A stretch of DNA of 64,000 nt, from the NCBI GenBank assembly GCA_948567375.1, contig OX419762.1, forward strand, positions 31,946,608 to 32,010,607, read 5' to 3'. The position numbers and the translations under genes were made by a program. Positions 34,071 through 45,660 of the stretch are shown here, piece after piece (position 1 is the stretch's first letter; the number at the start of each line of letters is the position of its first letter). The notes beneath the pieces were generated by a model. It ran no database searches, was not told the origin of the DNA, and saw only the letters and a program-made list of their open reading frames with translations. The stretch comes from Lunularia cruciata. Taxonomy: Eukaryota; Streptophyta; Marchantiopsida; Lunulariales; Lunulariaceae.

Positions 34071-34531
34071 GTTTCATTCACTTAAAAGGTATGATATCTA
34101 ATTATAGCTATAGGATTTTGGTCAATTGTGAGAGTTTTGAGAATTTTATGTCCCTACAATTAGGAAAGGAACTAGGTTTTCCTATCAAACTAGTGTTAAA
34201 TAGCAAATTGATGATGGTGGTGGATAGTAGGAAGCATCATGCATTTTTTACTTCTTATCTTATTGCATTCAAAATTGAGAAGGAATATTTTGAGAGCATG
34301 AGCTTTGTAGTAGCACCCTTACATTATGATATTTTTTGGTTTTCCTTGGCTTGAACATCATAAGGTTTGATTTGATTTGATTGAGCCCAAAGTTAAATTC
34401 AAGTACAACACCAAGGTAAGAATTACCAATTAGGTTGTTTAGTAATTTTGAGAAAGATAGTGAAGAGTATTCAATTCCAATATGATAAGTTTGTCAATGT
34501 AATGGTTGTAGAAAAGCTTGGGGTAAGATAT
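34071..34531 (+). pseudogene. Chromovirus C protease
   Basis: The open frame 34091-34354 reads ILVNCESFENFMSLQLGKEL, LNSKLMMVVDSRKHHAFFTS and IEKEYFESMSFVVAPLHYDI. The usual active-site DSGSTHNF-like motif corresponds to NCESFENF, so the catalytic Asp is replaced by Asn. The reading passes toward the RT linker and is cut at 34532 by the end of coiled-coil copy 3. Confidence 0.7.
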
Positions 34532-35286
34532 TGTGACGACCCGACAAATATCACTTTTGTGGTAATCAGGTAAGTAAAGTTTGTACTCATAAAGATACAA
34601 GTCAAAAATGTCCAAATACAAAGCAAAGTAACAACTTCAGTTCTTCTTGGTTGCATCTTTAATCTCTCAAGTAGAAACCACACCCAAAAGAGAATAACAA
34701 GCACTGACTCGCAATCTCATCATAAATTAGCACTCCTTTATCACAACTCCATCAAATCTTTCCAAACAATCTTGATTGTGATGATTTAGGCTCTCCCAGA
34801 AACAAAACTTCATTGCAAAATGACTTTGCCTCATAATTGTGTTCAACCTCTCCACTGAAGGCATAACTTCCTTGATCAAAATTGCTTCACATCACACTGC
34901 GCTACACTTACAAATGCAGAACACTACCAACACTACACTTCCTCTCAGATGCATCAAGGCATTGCTCCAATTTCACTTCACTCAGGATCAAACACACAGA
35001 ATGAAGATCAAGGTTGCAGAATCCAACATCCAACAAACACACTGACTTGCACTTCAAAATTCTCCACACACTCACAAGCATAGACACAAAATTGATACTT
35101 GGAATTAAGCTCAAATAACAAGCACTACTTCACAACACTTTGCTTTATCAATTCTTAGAAATAATGAGCATTGAACAACATTTTACTACAAATGCCACTC
35201 TTAAATAGTGAAGCAAACAACAATTACTAACAACTATACCGTTTCCTAACAACTCTTCCTACATGTAGATCCAAAATGACAATCCA
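34532..35286 (-). repeat. Putative 3' LTR of coiled-coil element, copy 3 (755 bp)
   Basis: It begins TGTGACGACCCGACAAATATC on the plus strand and ends at CAATCCA. Same length as copy 1 (755 bp) and collinear with it. The outer end abuts chromovirus C protease/linker sequence. Confidence 0.55.
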
Positions 35287-35324
35287 CCTCTTCATATCTA
35301 CCTCTTCAAATCTCAAAATTGTTA

Positions 35325-37923
35325 CTACTCCGATCCAATGTCTACTTCTTCCTTAGCTTCCAATCCCAAAGTAACTTCACTTACTACTCTATCCTTGGAT
35401 TTCACAACTACTAATTCCTCTACCCATTCTACTACTTCTTTGTTCTGATCTACAATTCTTGTCACAGTTAATCCTTCTAAATCTCTATCTCCTTACCTAC
35501 TCCTCTCTAATATCTCTGATGGTAATTCCAAAGATATCTACACTCCTATATCATCTACTTCGGGTTTTGCCCTTACATCCTTCCAAAGTTGATCTATCTC
35601 CACTTTCACTAAGTCTAATCTAATCATGATATTGTCTTCCACTTCCAATATCTTCCTATCTACACAAGTTTTGAGACTGATAAGTAAGGCATTCAAGTCT
35701 TTATCCTTTGCATTTCTCCTCCTCGTCTCCTGCACCAACAACTTCAACTCATGTAGTCTTGTCTCTTCAATTTGCACACTAGCTTCTATTCTCAGCATCG
35801 CGTTCAAGTTCATCACTATCTCCTTCAATGGCTCTAGTCGCATTCTTCTCTCTTGTTCTTGATTTGCAAGCCAATCTTCTCTATATATTGCGAGTTCTAC
35901 CTCAAACTTGGCTTTCATGGTCTCCTTTTCCTTCTCCTTCTGCAGAATCTTCTCCTCCAGATTGCAAAGTAACTCTCTTAATCTTTCCTCCTCTCTATAT
36001 CTCACTATCAACTCTCTTTGCTAGAGTTGCTTCTTCTCTTCTACACTCTCCATCACTTTATTGAGCTCTTGCTCCTTCTTTGCTACTCTTTCCATAGCAT
36101 GGATAATCTCTAATCTTGAATCAGCAAATTGTTGTTTCAAGATTTCATACTCTGCTACTTGTCTTTCCCTTGTTATGTCATTCTGCTCTATGGTTCTCTC
36201 TCTACTCCCTACTTCTCTCTTCAAGTTCTTGATTACTTGATTCTGCACTACTGTATCTACTTGTAGCACTTCCTTTTCCTCCTCACCTCGGATTATACTC
36301 TTCTTCAATTCTGAGTTCTCTTCTTCCAATCAAGCTAACACCTACAATATAGTCTTCACCTCCAGACAGTTTGACTTCATCTCCTTCTTCTTTTGTTCTA
36401 ACTTCACTGACAATGGGCACACAATTTCCCTTAAATAATCTACTCCTTCACTTGGAGTTACCTCAACTTGCGGACTTATCTTCTTGTTTGCCTCTTCCTC
36501 ACTGGACACTCGCCTTCTTAGCCGCAATTGCCATATAAGAATGGATTCTTTGCTCCCCAAACTTCCACTCTCCATTTCCTTACCTTACTCGGCCCCACTT
36601 CATACTTTGCCTTACATCTAGAATGGACTCCCCTCTGAATTGTAACTCTCTTTTCCTCTTGCTTTGGAACTTCATCTTCAGGTTTTGAGTTACCTTTCTC
36701 CTCCATCTCCATCTTGGCTTCCTCGTCTTTGGGTTCCAACTGCATCTCTACTCCATCATCACTGGCGCTACTCGTGTCCCCACTCTGAAGCATGAACTTG
36801 GGTTCTTCCTCCTTCTCTAAGTCTTTAGACTTGCACTCAACCTCCCCTTCTGACTCTTCATACAACAATGCGATTACCACCAGTTCTCTCCTCGGGTCCA
36901 CCTTTCTAGCTTTCCAAGGTCTCGTCTTCTCTACTTATTCTTCTTCTTCTCTTTTTCAACTCCTCTTCTTTGACTTTAGAGTGCTCACCTTCAACTACAC
37001 ACTCTGCCTTGTCTCCTTGTAGTACTTGTCATTACTCCTAATTTGCAGGATGTATTGTTGCTCCTCCGCATCAACAACTCTTCTCAAGTTGGGGTGGAAA
37101 TGTGACACCATCTTGTGTCTCATTGACTCATTGATGCCGCATTGAGCAAGTTCAGCCCTAGATAGAAGTGGGTTGCAAATGGCACAATGTAATGTGGAAG
37201 CAACTTGTCTTGCAAATTCCACACCATCTATCTTGTCTTGTGATGAAGACACTTTGTCTAGTTAATTGGCTCTCCTGCAAACATCTTATGGAAGAACACG
37301 GCTTGGTGCTTCATCACATAGTTTTTTCTCTTTGGCTTGAAGATTGCCATTAGAGCACTCACAATCTCCCTCTTGACAGGATCTTTATAACTCTCCACTT
37401 TATAGCCATTCTTTGTGCGCTTTGAAGAGGAGGCATCTCTCACTTCTTGGGTTTCTTTGGCTACTTCTCCCTTCTCCAAGAACATGGCACCATGCTCTAT
37501 GCCTGCTTCTCCCCCAAGTACTAATCTCCAATCCGACTCTGTCTATTGAGCCGGATTTCCCCTCTTCCCTTCTTGCTTAGGACCATCGAGACACTTACTC
37601 TCAATGATCTCGGTCATGAAACCTAAAAAACTAACATTCCAGTTCCATGCCAAGAATGTGATCCAAAGCCTTCTCAGGACCTCAATTCGTGTGATCACAT
37701 CTAACTTGCAAATTGCATGATTTCTTACTACAAATTTGGAGTTCTTCTTCCCACCTCCCATCTTTCTCTCTTCCACTCTAGGTTGGGGACTATTCTTCCT
37801 ATTGATTCCCGGATTAACTCTCTTGACTTCCTCTCAACACACCAGCATGTCTTTGACTACACTTCCTTTCCCACAATCTCATGCAGTGCAACTTCTTAAC
37901 GGCAATAGAAAATTGCTTATCAT
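35325..37923 (-). pseudogene. Coiled-coil repeat-family protein, copy 3 (most complete)
   Basis: The longest copy, about 2.6 kb from the ATG at 37923-37921 to the TAG at 35325. The order is: N-terminus with the same in-frame TGA as copy 2; EERKMGGGKKNSKFVV; LWITFLAWNWNVSFLGFM; KRNYVMKHQAVFFHKMF (near 37290); HFHPNLRRVVDAEEQQYILQ (near 37060); a basic region; acidic QSGDTSSASDDGVEMQ (near 36790); then from about 36575 to 35538 a long coiled coil with QKKKEMKSNCLEVKT, IKNLKREVGSRERTIEQND, ERLRELLCNLEEKILQKEKE and VDRKILEVEDNIMIRLDLVK. Short overlapping frames mark many frameshifts. No domain name is recognised. The family-wide layout of globular N-terminus, basic linker and coiled-coil C-terminus is clear. 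Confidence 0.75.
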
Positions 37924-38196
37924 CACTTTGTCTCTAGCCTGAATTTTATAGTGGCACGCCTCCTCCATCTTTCTTCACTTTGAGTTTCTACCAAGAAATC
38001 ACACCTCATGCATGCTCTTGTCACTGTCAATTTTTCCTCATACATATGACCGACATTTTTGTGAGCGGTACTTTCTTGAATGTTTCACCCCAAAGGAAAG
38101 TTGTTACACTATCCTCGCCTTGGGTTGAGCACCCACAAGACAAAGTCTCCTTACTTCGGGTTATATGTTGATTTGGCAATTCTGAGTACCTCGCCA
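37924..38196 (-). repeat. Conserved upstream region of coiled-coil copy 3, truncated
   Basis: It matches copies 2 and 4 up to GAGTACCTCGCC near 38195 and then changes abruptly to the chromodomain end of element E (CAAGGATACAATCAACTT, which also occurs at 27110 in element D). The join is a breakpoint in both sequences. Confidence 0.7.
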
Positions 38197-38460
38197 TGCA
38201 AGGATACAATCAACTTCATACTCCTCATGATAGTTGGTAGGGATGGGATGAAGAGGGGTTTTGACACAAGTGGAAAAGGAAGATGGATTAGAAACAAAGG
38301 GTTTCAACTTTGAAACATGAAACACAAGGTGGATTTGCATATGACTAGGCAAGGCCAACCAATAAAAAACAAGAGAAACAATTTGAGTGACATCAAATAG
38401 ACCTATCTAATTAGGAGTAAGTTTACAAAATTGTATACCAAGTGGGTGAAAAAATTTTAC
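38197..38460 (-). pseudogene. Chromovirus E chromodomain end (truncated)
   Basis: The minus-strand reading has VFHVSKLKPFVSNPSSFSTC, then HEEYEVDCILA, the start of a chromodomain. Compared with element D it stops after CILA, where the coiled-coil element sequence begins. The rest of the chromodomain and the 3' LTR are absent. Confidence 0.8.
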
Positions 38461-39400
38461 TAGAAGAAAGCATGAACTTATCACCTAGTTGAAAGGTGAG
38501 ATCACAACAATATTGATCCATGTATTACTTTTGATAATTTTGAGCAACCCAAAGATTAGATTTGGCTTGTTGTAAGGAGTGAAATATTGTGGACAAGAAA
38601 ATAGAAGTATGAGGAGTGTGAAATGGCAAGGAGCAAGAAAGGAGTCTATAACAAGTGGATCTTTGCTATAATTAAGGAAAAAGGGAGAGAATCTGAAGCT
38701 TGCTTGCTTGGAATTATTGTAGGTAAACTCAACAACCACAAGGTATTCATCTCAATTGGTATGGTGAACATTGACAAAGGCATAAAGCATACTCTCCAAG
38801 GTGCAATTTGCATGTTCAATTTTCCCATCAGTTTGAGGATGATATGCAATGGACAAAGCAAGCTTGGTGCCCAAGTACTTGGGCACCAAACTTGACACAT
38901 ACTTTTGGTGAATCAAGGATCACGGTTGGAGATGAGTACCCAAGGCATCCATGATGCTTGAAGATATTGTCTAAGTAGATATGGGCCAATTTTGGAACAT
39001 CCCTTGTATCAAAGGCTAGTGCCAAATGGATTTGCTTACTAAGCTTATCAACAAACACCACAATCATTATATGACCTTGCTTTGTCCTTGGCAAAGATAT
39101 GATGAGATCTAAGCTCACATGTACCTATTGAGTAGATGGGATGGGAAGTAGGTGGAGTAGTCCACTTGGTTTTTGGTTGCTAGCTTTGTTGCATTGGCAA
39201 CTCTTACAAGATCAAACAAAGTTTCAAACTTCACATGCCATGTTTGGCCACCACCATTGTCATTGTAAAGTACTTATGGTCTTGTCTACTTCTATGTGTC
39301 CCACAATTGGTAAGTCATGTATCTCTTGAAGTTGCACTAAGCATAGAGCACCTAAAGTTGGAATATAGTTGTGATTCTTGCAACATAGAAGTCCATCTCT
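38461..39400 (-). pseudogene. Chromovirus E integrase
   Basis: The core is in the frame 39118-38828: MSLDLIISLPRTKQGHIMIV, VFVDKLSKQIHLALAFDTRD (first catalytic Asp kept) and KLAHIYLDNIFKHHG. A frameshift lies in the second-Asp region. The C-terminal part, VVEFTYNNSKQASFRFSPFF and SKDPLVIDSFLAP, is at 38739-38485. The N-terminal zinc segment is near 39390-39330 (LLCCKNHNYIPTLGALCLVQ-like). It is closely related to element D. Confidence 0.82.
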
Positions 39401-41081
39401 GAGTTAAAAGGTCTTGTACTCTTTGTCATGTGTTGCAAGACAATCTTGTACCAAGCAGTTCTAAAGTTGATTTATACTGTTGTAATTGCTATCATGATGA
39501 GAGATTAGGATGAGTCTTAAAATTTGGTTGTCTATATGATATGATATGATATGACATGATATAAAATTGGGGATGACACAAAATTTACTAGGCTTGTACT
39601 AAAGCTTGATGTTAAAATTTTTGGATTGTTCTTCCCATTGATGATGTTGACTCTTCATGTGCTCCAAATATAATATCTACAACAAAGGTTGTGATTGATT
39701 TGCATGATCACTTGTTTCTCCAAGAGATAATATCTCCATACCTTAGTGACATATATCTTGCTATTTGTTTTTGATCTTAAATAAAATAATTCCTTTCTAT
39801 GGTGTTTAGTTAGCAAGATATAAAGGCAATGGGATGTACACTATTTGGAAATTCTTGTTGCAACAATGCTCCAGTGGCAAAGTTAGAAGTATCAAAATCA
39901 ACCACACAAGGTAGTTGAGGATCATATGGTTAAAGATGGGTCATGAAGATACCATATGCTTTAGTTTCTTGAATGCTTCTTTGTGCTTGGTGTTCCATTG
40001 AAAACTTGAGTCCTTTTATAAGAGATATATCAATTGTGTAGCCACATGAGCATAATAGTGGATAAACCATCTAAAAAAATTGCCAATCTATTAAATACCC
40101 ACACTTCTATGGCATCCTTTGGAGTAGACCAATTAGTAATGGCTTTGATTTTCTCCTCTTCCATCTTGATCTCCTTTGAGGAGACTTATGACCCTAGAAG
40201 GTAACTTTCTATTGCCAAAAGACACACTTTGACTTCTTGCAATAAAACTTTCAATTGATGTAGTCATCTAAGATGTTTCTTCTCACATGTGATTCATGTT
40301 TTTTGCCTCCATCTTGCTATAGATTTAAATCTCATCCAAGAACAACACCATGTACCACTCCAACAGCCCATCCAGTACTCGATGTATCTGATCCATGAAG
40401 ACCATTAGAGCAGTAGTAAGCCCAAGGTAGAACTCTCTATTCAAAATACCCATAACTTATGCAAAAGCCACTCTTCTACACATCCTCCTTGTCAATGAGT
40501 ATCTTTCAATAGCCACTTCAAAGATCTAACTTTGAGAAGTATCATGCTCCGCTCAATTGATCTAGCAAGTCATCATTTTGAGACAAAGGATGTGCATTCT
40601 TCATAGTTTATTTATTGAGGCTATAGTAGTCTATACAAAAGCAAAGTCTTCCATCTTCTTTGGGATAAATAGTGTTATTGCTCCCCAAGGAGATGTACTA
40701 TGTTGTATGAATCCTTCCCCAACAACTCTGTCAATGTTATTTGAAGCTCTTATAATGCATTTGGTGAGAGCTGATAGATTGGTTTACTCACTAGAGAACT
40801 TCTTGGCAATATTCAATCTTGAAAGGTGTACCATTATTATAGAGTAATCTCTTTTGTAGAGAATTCAAAAACACATATGCAAACTCTTGAACTATCTGAT
40901 CAACCATTGCTTGATGAAGCTTTTGACCCATCCCATGCACAATTGGCTTGATCCACACTAAAAATATAAAAATTTCTTCCTCCAAAGCTTGCCCTATGGC
41001 TACTTTACTAACAAACTTCCCACCTTGAGATTGAATATTCTTAGATGTCTTACTCAAAGGTGCCAAAAACCTAATCAGCAA
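39401..41081 (-). pseudogene. Chromovirus E reverse transcriptase and RNase H
   Basis: The RT upstream linker is open at 41081-40791 (GGKFVSKVAIGQALEEEIFI, MVDQIVQEFAYVF). RT blocks follow near 40700-40100 and RNase H near 40010-39750, collinear with element D and its Asp-containing DASNF-like block near 39880. Stops are numerous. A (GATAT)n-like run at 39534-39563 lies at the RNase H/integrase junction. Confidence 0.7.
39534..39563 (+). repeat. (GATAT)n-like microsatellite
   Basis: About five GATAT units with one variant (GACAT), in the RNase H/integrase junction of element E. Confidence 0.8.
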
Positions 41082-42333
41082 TTCTTAAATCAACAATTCT
41101 TATGTTGGTGTTGTACTTGAATTTGTCTTCGGATCTAATCAAATTGAACCTTATGATGTTCAAGCCAAGGTAAACCTAAAATGATATCATTGTGTAGAGG
41201 CACTACTAAAAACCTCATACACTCTAAATACTCCTTCCTATTATATAACAAGAAGTGGGGTACAAAATGTACAACTTTTTTGACCATCCACCATCATCAA
41301 TCTACTTCCAAATATGAGGTTGATATGAATACCTCATTCATTTGCTAATTGCATGGACATATAATTCTTTGAACTTCCAAAATCAACCAAATTCTTACAA
41401 CCACAATCAAATATCATACTTTGCATAGGTTGAGCCTTTAATCCCATTGGAACTAATCAAGTTGCTAGTAGGTTGCTCAATATTTCCTATTTGGGATTCT
41501 TTGTTTCCTTTATCATTGCACTGCACAAACTCCATAAGAGAAATTTATCAAGGTCATCCACTCTGAGTGTAAATTTAGTAATATGATGTCAAATTTGGCA
41601 ACAATAAAAGCAACCACCATTTTGTCACAATTTGCCAGTGCCTCTACCTATGTGTAGTGTGTTGACAAGTTTCAATGAAAGTCAAGGTCAAGGTCAAGAC
41701 CAAGTTGTGGCAACCAAGGAATCAAAGTTCTCAACCACTTGCATGGCTTCCTCCTAGTGTTTGGGCTCCTGCATGGTCACCTCTAATTTGGTGTATGACT
41801 TCAAGCCCCTCACAAATTGATTCAATGCTTCACCTTCTAGTATATTTGGAATTTTCATTATAGTGTTTTGGGATTGAGTGATGTAGCTTCTCATAAAAGA
41901 AATTTGCTTTAATTTTGCCAATTTATCTTGTGCATCATTTATAGCTTGGAATCTCCCAACTATTGCACTCTTGAATTTGTTGCATGTTAAGATTAGCACA
42001 ACAAATTGTTTTTCAATTTGCTCCACTCAAAATTTCCACCATAGTATTTCCACTCCATCCAATTGGCTTGAAGCAATAAGAATCTATCCTTGTTCATCTT
42101 GAAGATTTGTAGCTACAATAATATTCACAATCAAACAAACAATTCTTCATTTCACTTGAGAGATTATTACCATCATATACCTTGAGCTTTGGAAATTGGA
42201 TTTGCTCTTCTCCTTCTTGAAATGATACTCTCTCTGCTTGCTCTTGTTGTTGATGGTCTCTTTCTTCCAAGCATGAAGGATGAACATAGGATGAAGGATG
42301 AAGGAACATGAAGGATGAGCATAAGAGGAGCAA
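41082..42333 (-). pseudogene. Chromovirus E gag and protease
   Basis: The gag start is near 42333. A linker with EERDHQQQEQAERVSFQEGE and QIQFPKLKVYDGNNLSSEMK leads to the capsid. The capsid is open at 42026-41754: KSAIVGRFQAINDAQDKLAK, LRSYITQSQNTIMKIPNILE and LNQFVRGLKSYTKLEV. Protease remnants follow near 41420-41180. No LTR or primer site lies upstream; at about 42334 the sequence switches to plus-strand chromovirus C. Confidence 0.72.
42274..42325 (+). repeat. Short GAAGGATGA tandem repeats
   Basis: Four imperfect GAAGGATGA/CATGAAGGATGA units at the 5' end of element E gag (minus strand: Ser/His-rich run), next to the E/C junction. Confidence 0.75.
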
Positions 42334-43989
42334 CTAGAATTTTTTGACATCAAGCTTGAATACAACAAAGAAATTATTCCCAATGCCTTATCACAATGAC
42401 TTGATTTGAAGGATCTTATTGAATCTCTCACAACAACAAAAATTACCACAATATTGATTGACTCAAAGGTACACATCAAGTTCAAGACTAGTTTATAGTA
42501 GGACCCCTTCTTTTAGTTGATACAAATTCATCTTGCAACTCAAAACAATGATTATAATACTTTCTCCCTCAAAGAGTGCCTTCTATTTTATGAGAATCAG
42601 ATTTATGTTCCAACAAGGAGTAATCTATGATTTGTGCAACTTCAAGAGGCCCTTACTACTTGTTGGTCACATGGGATGGACAAGACCTTGGGTACCATAT
42701 AATTTCAATGGTGGTAGCCTAACATAGCATAAGAAATTCAAGAGTATGTTCAATCTTGTAAGAGTTGCCAATGCAACCAAGCTAGCAACCAAAAGCCAAG
42801 TGGACTCCTTCAAAAACTACTAATTTAATTTTCCCATTGGGAACATGTGAGATTAGACCTCATTGCATCCTTGCCAACAATAGACCAAGGTCATATAGCC
42901 ATTTAGTGTTTGTTGATAAGCTCAACAAACAGTTCATTTGGTGCATACCATGGATACAATCAATGCTCCAACATTGGCCAAGATCTACTTCAACATTGTC
43001 TTCAAGCACCATTGGATGCTAAGAGTTCTCATATATGACTGTGCTCCTTGCTTTATTGATAAACCTTTGGCAAACACATTTTAAACTCCGTAGCACCAAG
43101 CTTGCATTGTCTCCAACTTATTATCCTCAAACTTATGGACAAAAAAATTCATAATTTGGGGGATATGCTACATGTCTTTGTCAACAGTCATCACATTGAC
43201 ATTAACTTCCATGTTTACCTACTATTGTTTAACAATAGATTGTTTACCTCAACAATGAAGTTTACCTTAACTACCAAGGTTACCAATTATTGTAGGTAAA
43301 CTTGGTTACCTACAATAATTCCAAGTAGCTAAGTATTGGATTTTCTCCCTTCTTCGTTGATTATGGGCAAGATCCACTTGTTCCATATTCTCTTCTTGCT
43401 CTTTTACTATCTCAGATCCCTCATACTTCCACTTTCTTGTCCAAGCTATCTACATCCTTACACCAAGCCAAGTCTCATCTTATTATTGCTCAAAATCAAC
43501 AACAAAAATATATTGATCAACATCATTATGATCCCACCTTTCAAATAGGCAATAAGGTCATGCTTTCTTTTAGTAACGTTCCTCTCCCACTTGACACTTA
43601 GGTTCCTAAATTTTCTATCACTTGGATAGGTCTAGTTGATATTACTCAGATCCTTTCTCTTGTTAGCTACAAACTTGCACTTCCTAGTCACATACGTATC
43701 CATCCTATCTTCTATTTTTTGAAGTCAAAATTCTTTTTTTCTAACCATCTTCCTTTCTAAACTTGTATCCAACCTCCTCCTCATCCAATCTCAATTCACA
43801 ATCATGAAAAATATGAAGTCAACCATATTCTTATCCAAAGAAACATCCAACATGGCCACCAACAAGTACAAGGTCCTTTGGAAAGAGATATCCCCTTCAT
43901 GATGCCACATAGAACAAAATGCTCAAACTGCCATCCACAACTTTGAAGACTTAATGGCAAGGAGGACATCACCAACTGGTAGGGGAATA
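42334..43989 (+). pseudogene. Chromovirus C integrase and chromodomain
   Basis: The plus-strand reading resumes at the RNase H end (FFDIKLEYNKEIIPNALSQ). The integrase zinc segment follows (ENQIYVPTRSNL near 42595, KSCQCNQASNQKPSGLLQ near 42755). The core is next (LDLIASLPTIDQGHIAI, APTLAKIYFNIVFKHHWM near 42990), then YGQDPLVPYSLL near 43370 and LALPSHIRIHPIFYFLKSKF near 43700. The chromodomain starts HEKYEVNHILIQRNIQHGHQ near 43812. A purine-rich GGTAGGGGAATA precedes the 3' LTR. Multiple frameshifts. Confidence 0.8.
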
Positions 43990-44435
43990 TGTAATAATAT
44001 GGAATTAATAATGAGCTAGTAGAAGTTAATGAGTTAGTAACCCAAGCTAAATATAGCAAAAAGGAGGTAGAACTAACCTAAGAATGTTCCAAAAGCATCT
44101 AGGAAGTTTTTGTTAGAATATTCTAGAAGCATCCAAGAAGCTTCTTTGTGAGAAGCTTCTAGTAACTTCCCAAAAGTAGAGTAACTTGTATGCTAAGCTG
44201 ACGGTTAGCTTAGCTTGCATGCCAAGTACACAACTAGCTTAGCTTTCACTTCAAGTAAGGTAGCTTTTTGAAAGAACCTTCCTTGGAAACTTCATGGGAG
44301 TCTTGTACCAATGTTGCTTATAAATACCATAGTTGAGATCAAGTTAAGCATTTTGAGTTTCTCTCACTTGAGCATTTCTAATGTGATTTCAATGTTGATC
44401 TTCAATTCTCCTACTTCTCTCCTTGATCTTTTAGA
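43990..44435 (+). repeat. 3' LTR of chromovirus C (446 bp)
   Basis: It starts TGTAATAATATGGAATTAAT and ends CTCCTTGATCTTTTAGA. It is collinear with the 5' LTR (444 bp), including the CTAGCTTAGCTTGCATGCC and AAGCTTCTTTGTGAGAAG blocks. Element A integrase follows at 44436. Confidence 0.85.
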
Positions 44436-45403
44436 ATGGATGCTCTAAAATTAGCTCAAATTTACTTTAAGGTTATATTTAAACACCATTGGATGTCATA
44501 GGTACTCATCTTTAATATTTATGCTTGATTTGTTGGTAAATTTTGTCAAGCATTTTTCAAGATACTCACTGAAATATTACATTATTTAAAACCTATTACC
44601 ATCAAACACATGTGCAAATAAAATAAGCAAATTATACTTCAGAAGATATACTATGTGCTTTTGTTAACATTCACTATGAAAACCGTGCAACTTGTCTTAT
44701 AGTTGCAAATTTACTTACATTAATTCCAAGTAGGCAAGTACAAAATTTTCTCCATTCTTTCTTAATTATGTATAAGATCCACTCATTCTAAATTCTCTTC
44801 TTAATACACCACCATCTCATGTTTATCATACTTCTACTTTCTTGTCCATATTACCTTATCTTATCTTTACATTAGTCCAAATCTCTCTTCTTCTTGTTCC
44901 TCAAAATTGGAAATAAAAATATGTCAATAGACATCATTATGATATCATCTTTCAAGTGGATGATAAGGTCATGCTTTCCTCTATTAACCTTCCTCTCTCT
45001 CTCTTGACATCCAATTTTCTCTTGACATCCAAACTTATCTATAAACTTTCACTTCTTAGTCGTATGAAGATCTATCTTGTCTTCCATGTCTTGAAGTTAA
45101 AACCCTTTTTTAACCTTTTTTCTTTTCTTTTTCATATAAACCTCCTCCTCTAATTTCTTTTAATGGCCAATGAAGAATACAAAGTTGAATGTATTCTTAC
45201 AAAACAGTCATCCAATGTGTTCACCCATAACAAATTGAATATAAGATCCCCTGGAAAGTGTATCTCTTTCATGATATCACATGGCAGCCTATTCCTCCAT
45301 CCCAAAATTTCTCCATCTATAATCTCCAAAATTCTTGATGACCATACAAGAGTTCACATCTTCCATGGTGACAAAGACATCACCAACCAATGGTGGAGGA
45401 ATA
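44436..45403 (+). pseudogene. Chromovirus A integrase, second part, and chromodomain
   Basis: It resumes with DALKLAQIYFKVIFKHHWMS, the same place in the integrase core where part one ended. Later blocks: a K.EIKICQ..YHLSSG.DDKVMLS stretch near 44950 and LRKLSLPRR-like LSRMKIYLVFHVLKLKPFF near 45060. The chromodomain start, NEEYKVECILTKQSSNVFTH, is at 45163 onward in the open frame ending at 45408. TGGTGGAGGAATA before 45404 is the polypurine tract. Confidence 0.8.
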
Positions 45404-45510
45404 TGTAATAATATAGAGTTAAAAGAAGCTAAGCATAACTAAAATGAAATTAGAACTAACAAACACTTAAGAGTTCTAAGAATATTCTAGAAATTTCTAG
45501 AATGAATGAT
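45404..45510 (+). repeat. 3' LTR of chromovirus A (start only)
   Basis: TGTAATAATATAGAGTTAAA follows the polypurine tract. After about 105 bp the sequence folds back into an inverted version of itself (see 45430-45625), so the LTR is not complete in simple form. Confidence 0.65.
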
Positions 45511-45625
45511 AGCTTTTCACTTAATATAATTACAAGTCAATTGTTCACTCTAGAGATTTCTAGAATATTCTTAGAATTCTCACATGTTTGTTAGTTTTAA
45601 TTTCACTTTAATTTTACTTAGTATG
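45430..45625. repeat. Inverted LTR segments (hairpin-like)
   Basis: 45438-45506 (ACTAAAATGAAATTAG ... TTTCTAGAATGAA) is closely matched by the reverse complement of 45544-45620, with a spacer of about 37 bp. Two LTR starts lie head to head. Confidence 0.75.
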
Positions 45626-45660
45626 ATTATTTATTAATAATTATCTAATCCTATAAATGT

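Larger units (their letters stand above)
32391..44435 (+). mobile_element. Chromovirus C (Ty3/gypsy), with foreign internal sequence
   Basis: LTRs at 32391-32834 and 43990-44435 enclose plus-strand gag and protease (33180-34531) and plus-strand RNase H end, integrase and chromodomain (42334-43989). RT and most of RNase H are missing. In their place lie coiled-coil copy 3 (34532-38196) and chromovirus E without LTRs (38197-42333), both minus strand. C is inserted in the integrase gene of element A: ATGG occurs on both flanks (32384 region and 44436), and A's integrase continues on the right. The target duplication is blurred. Confidence 0.75.
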
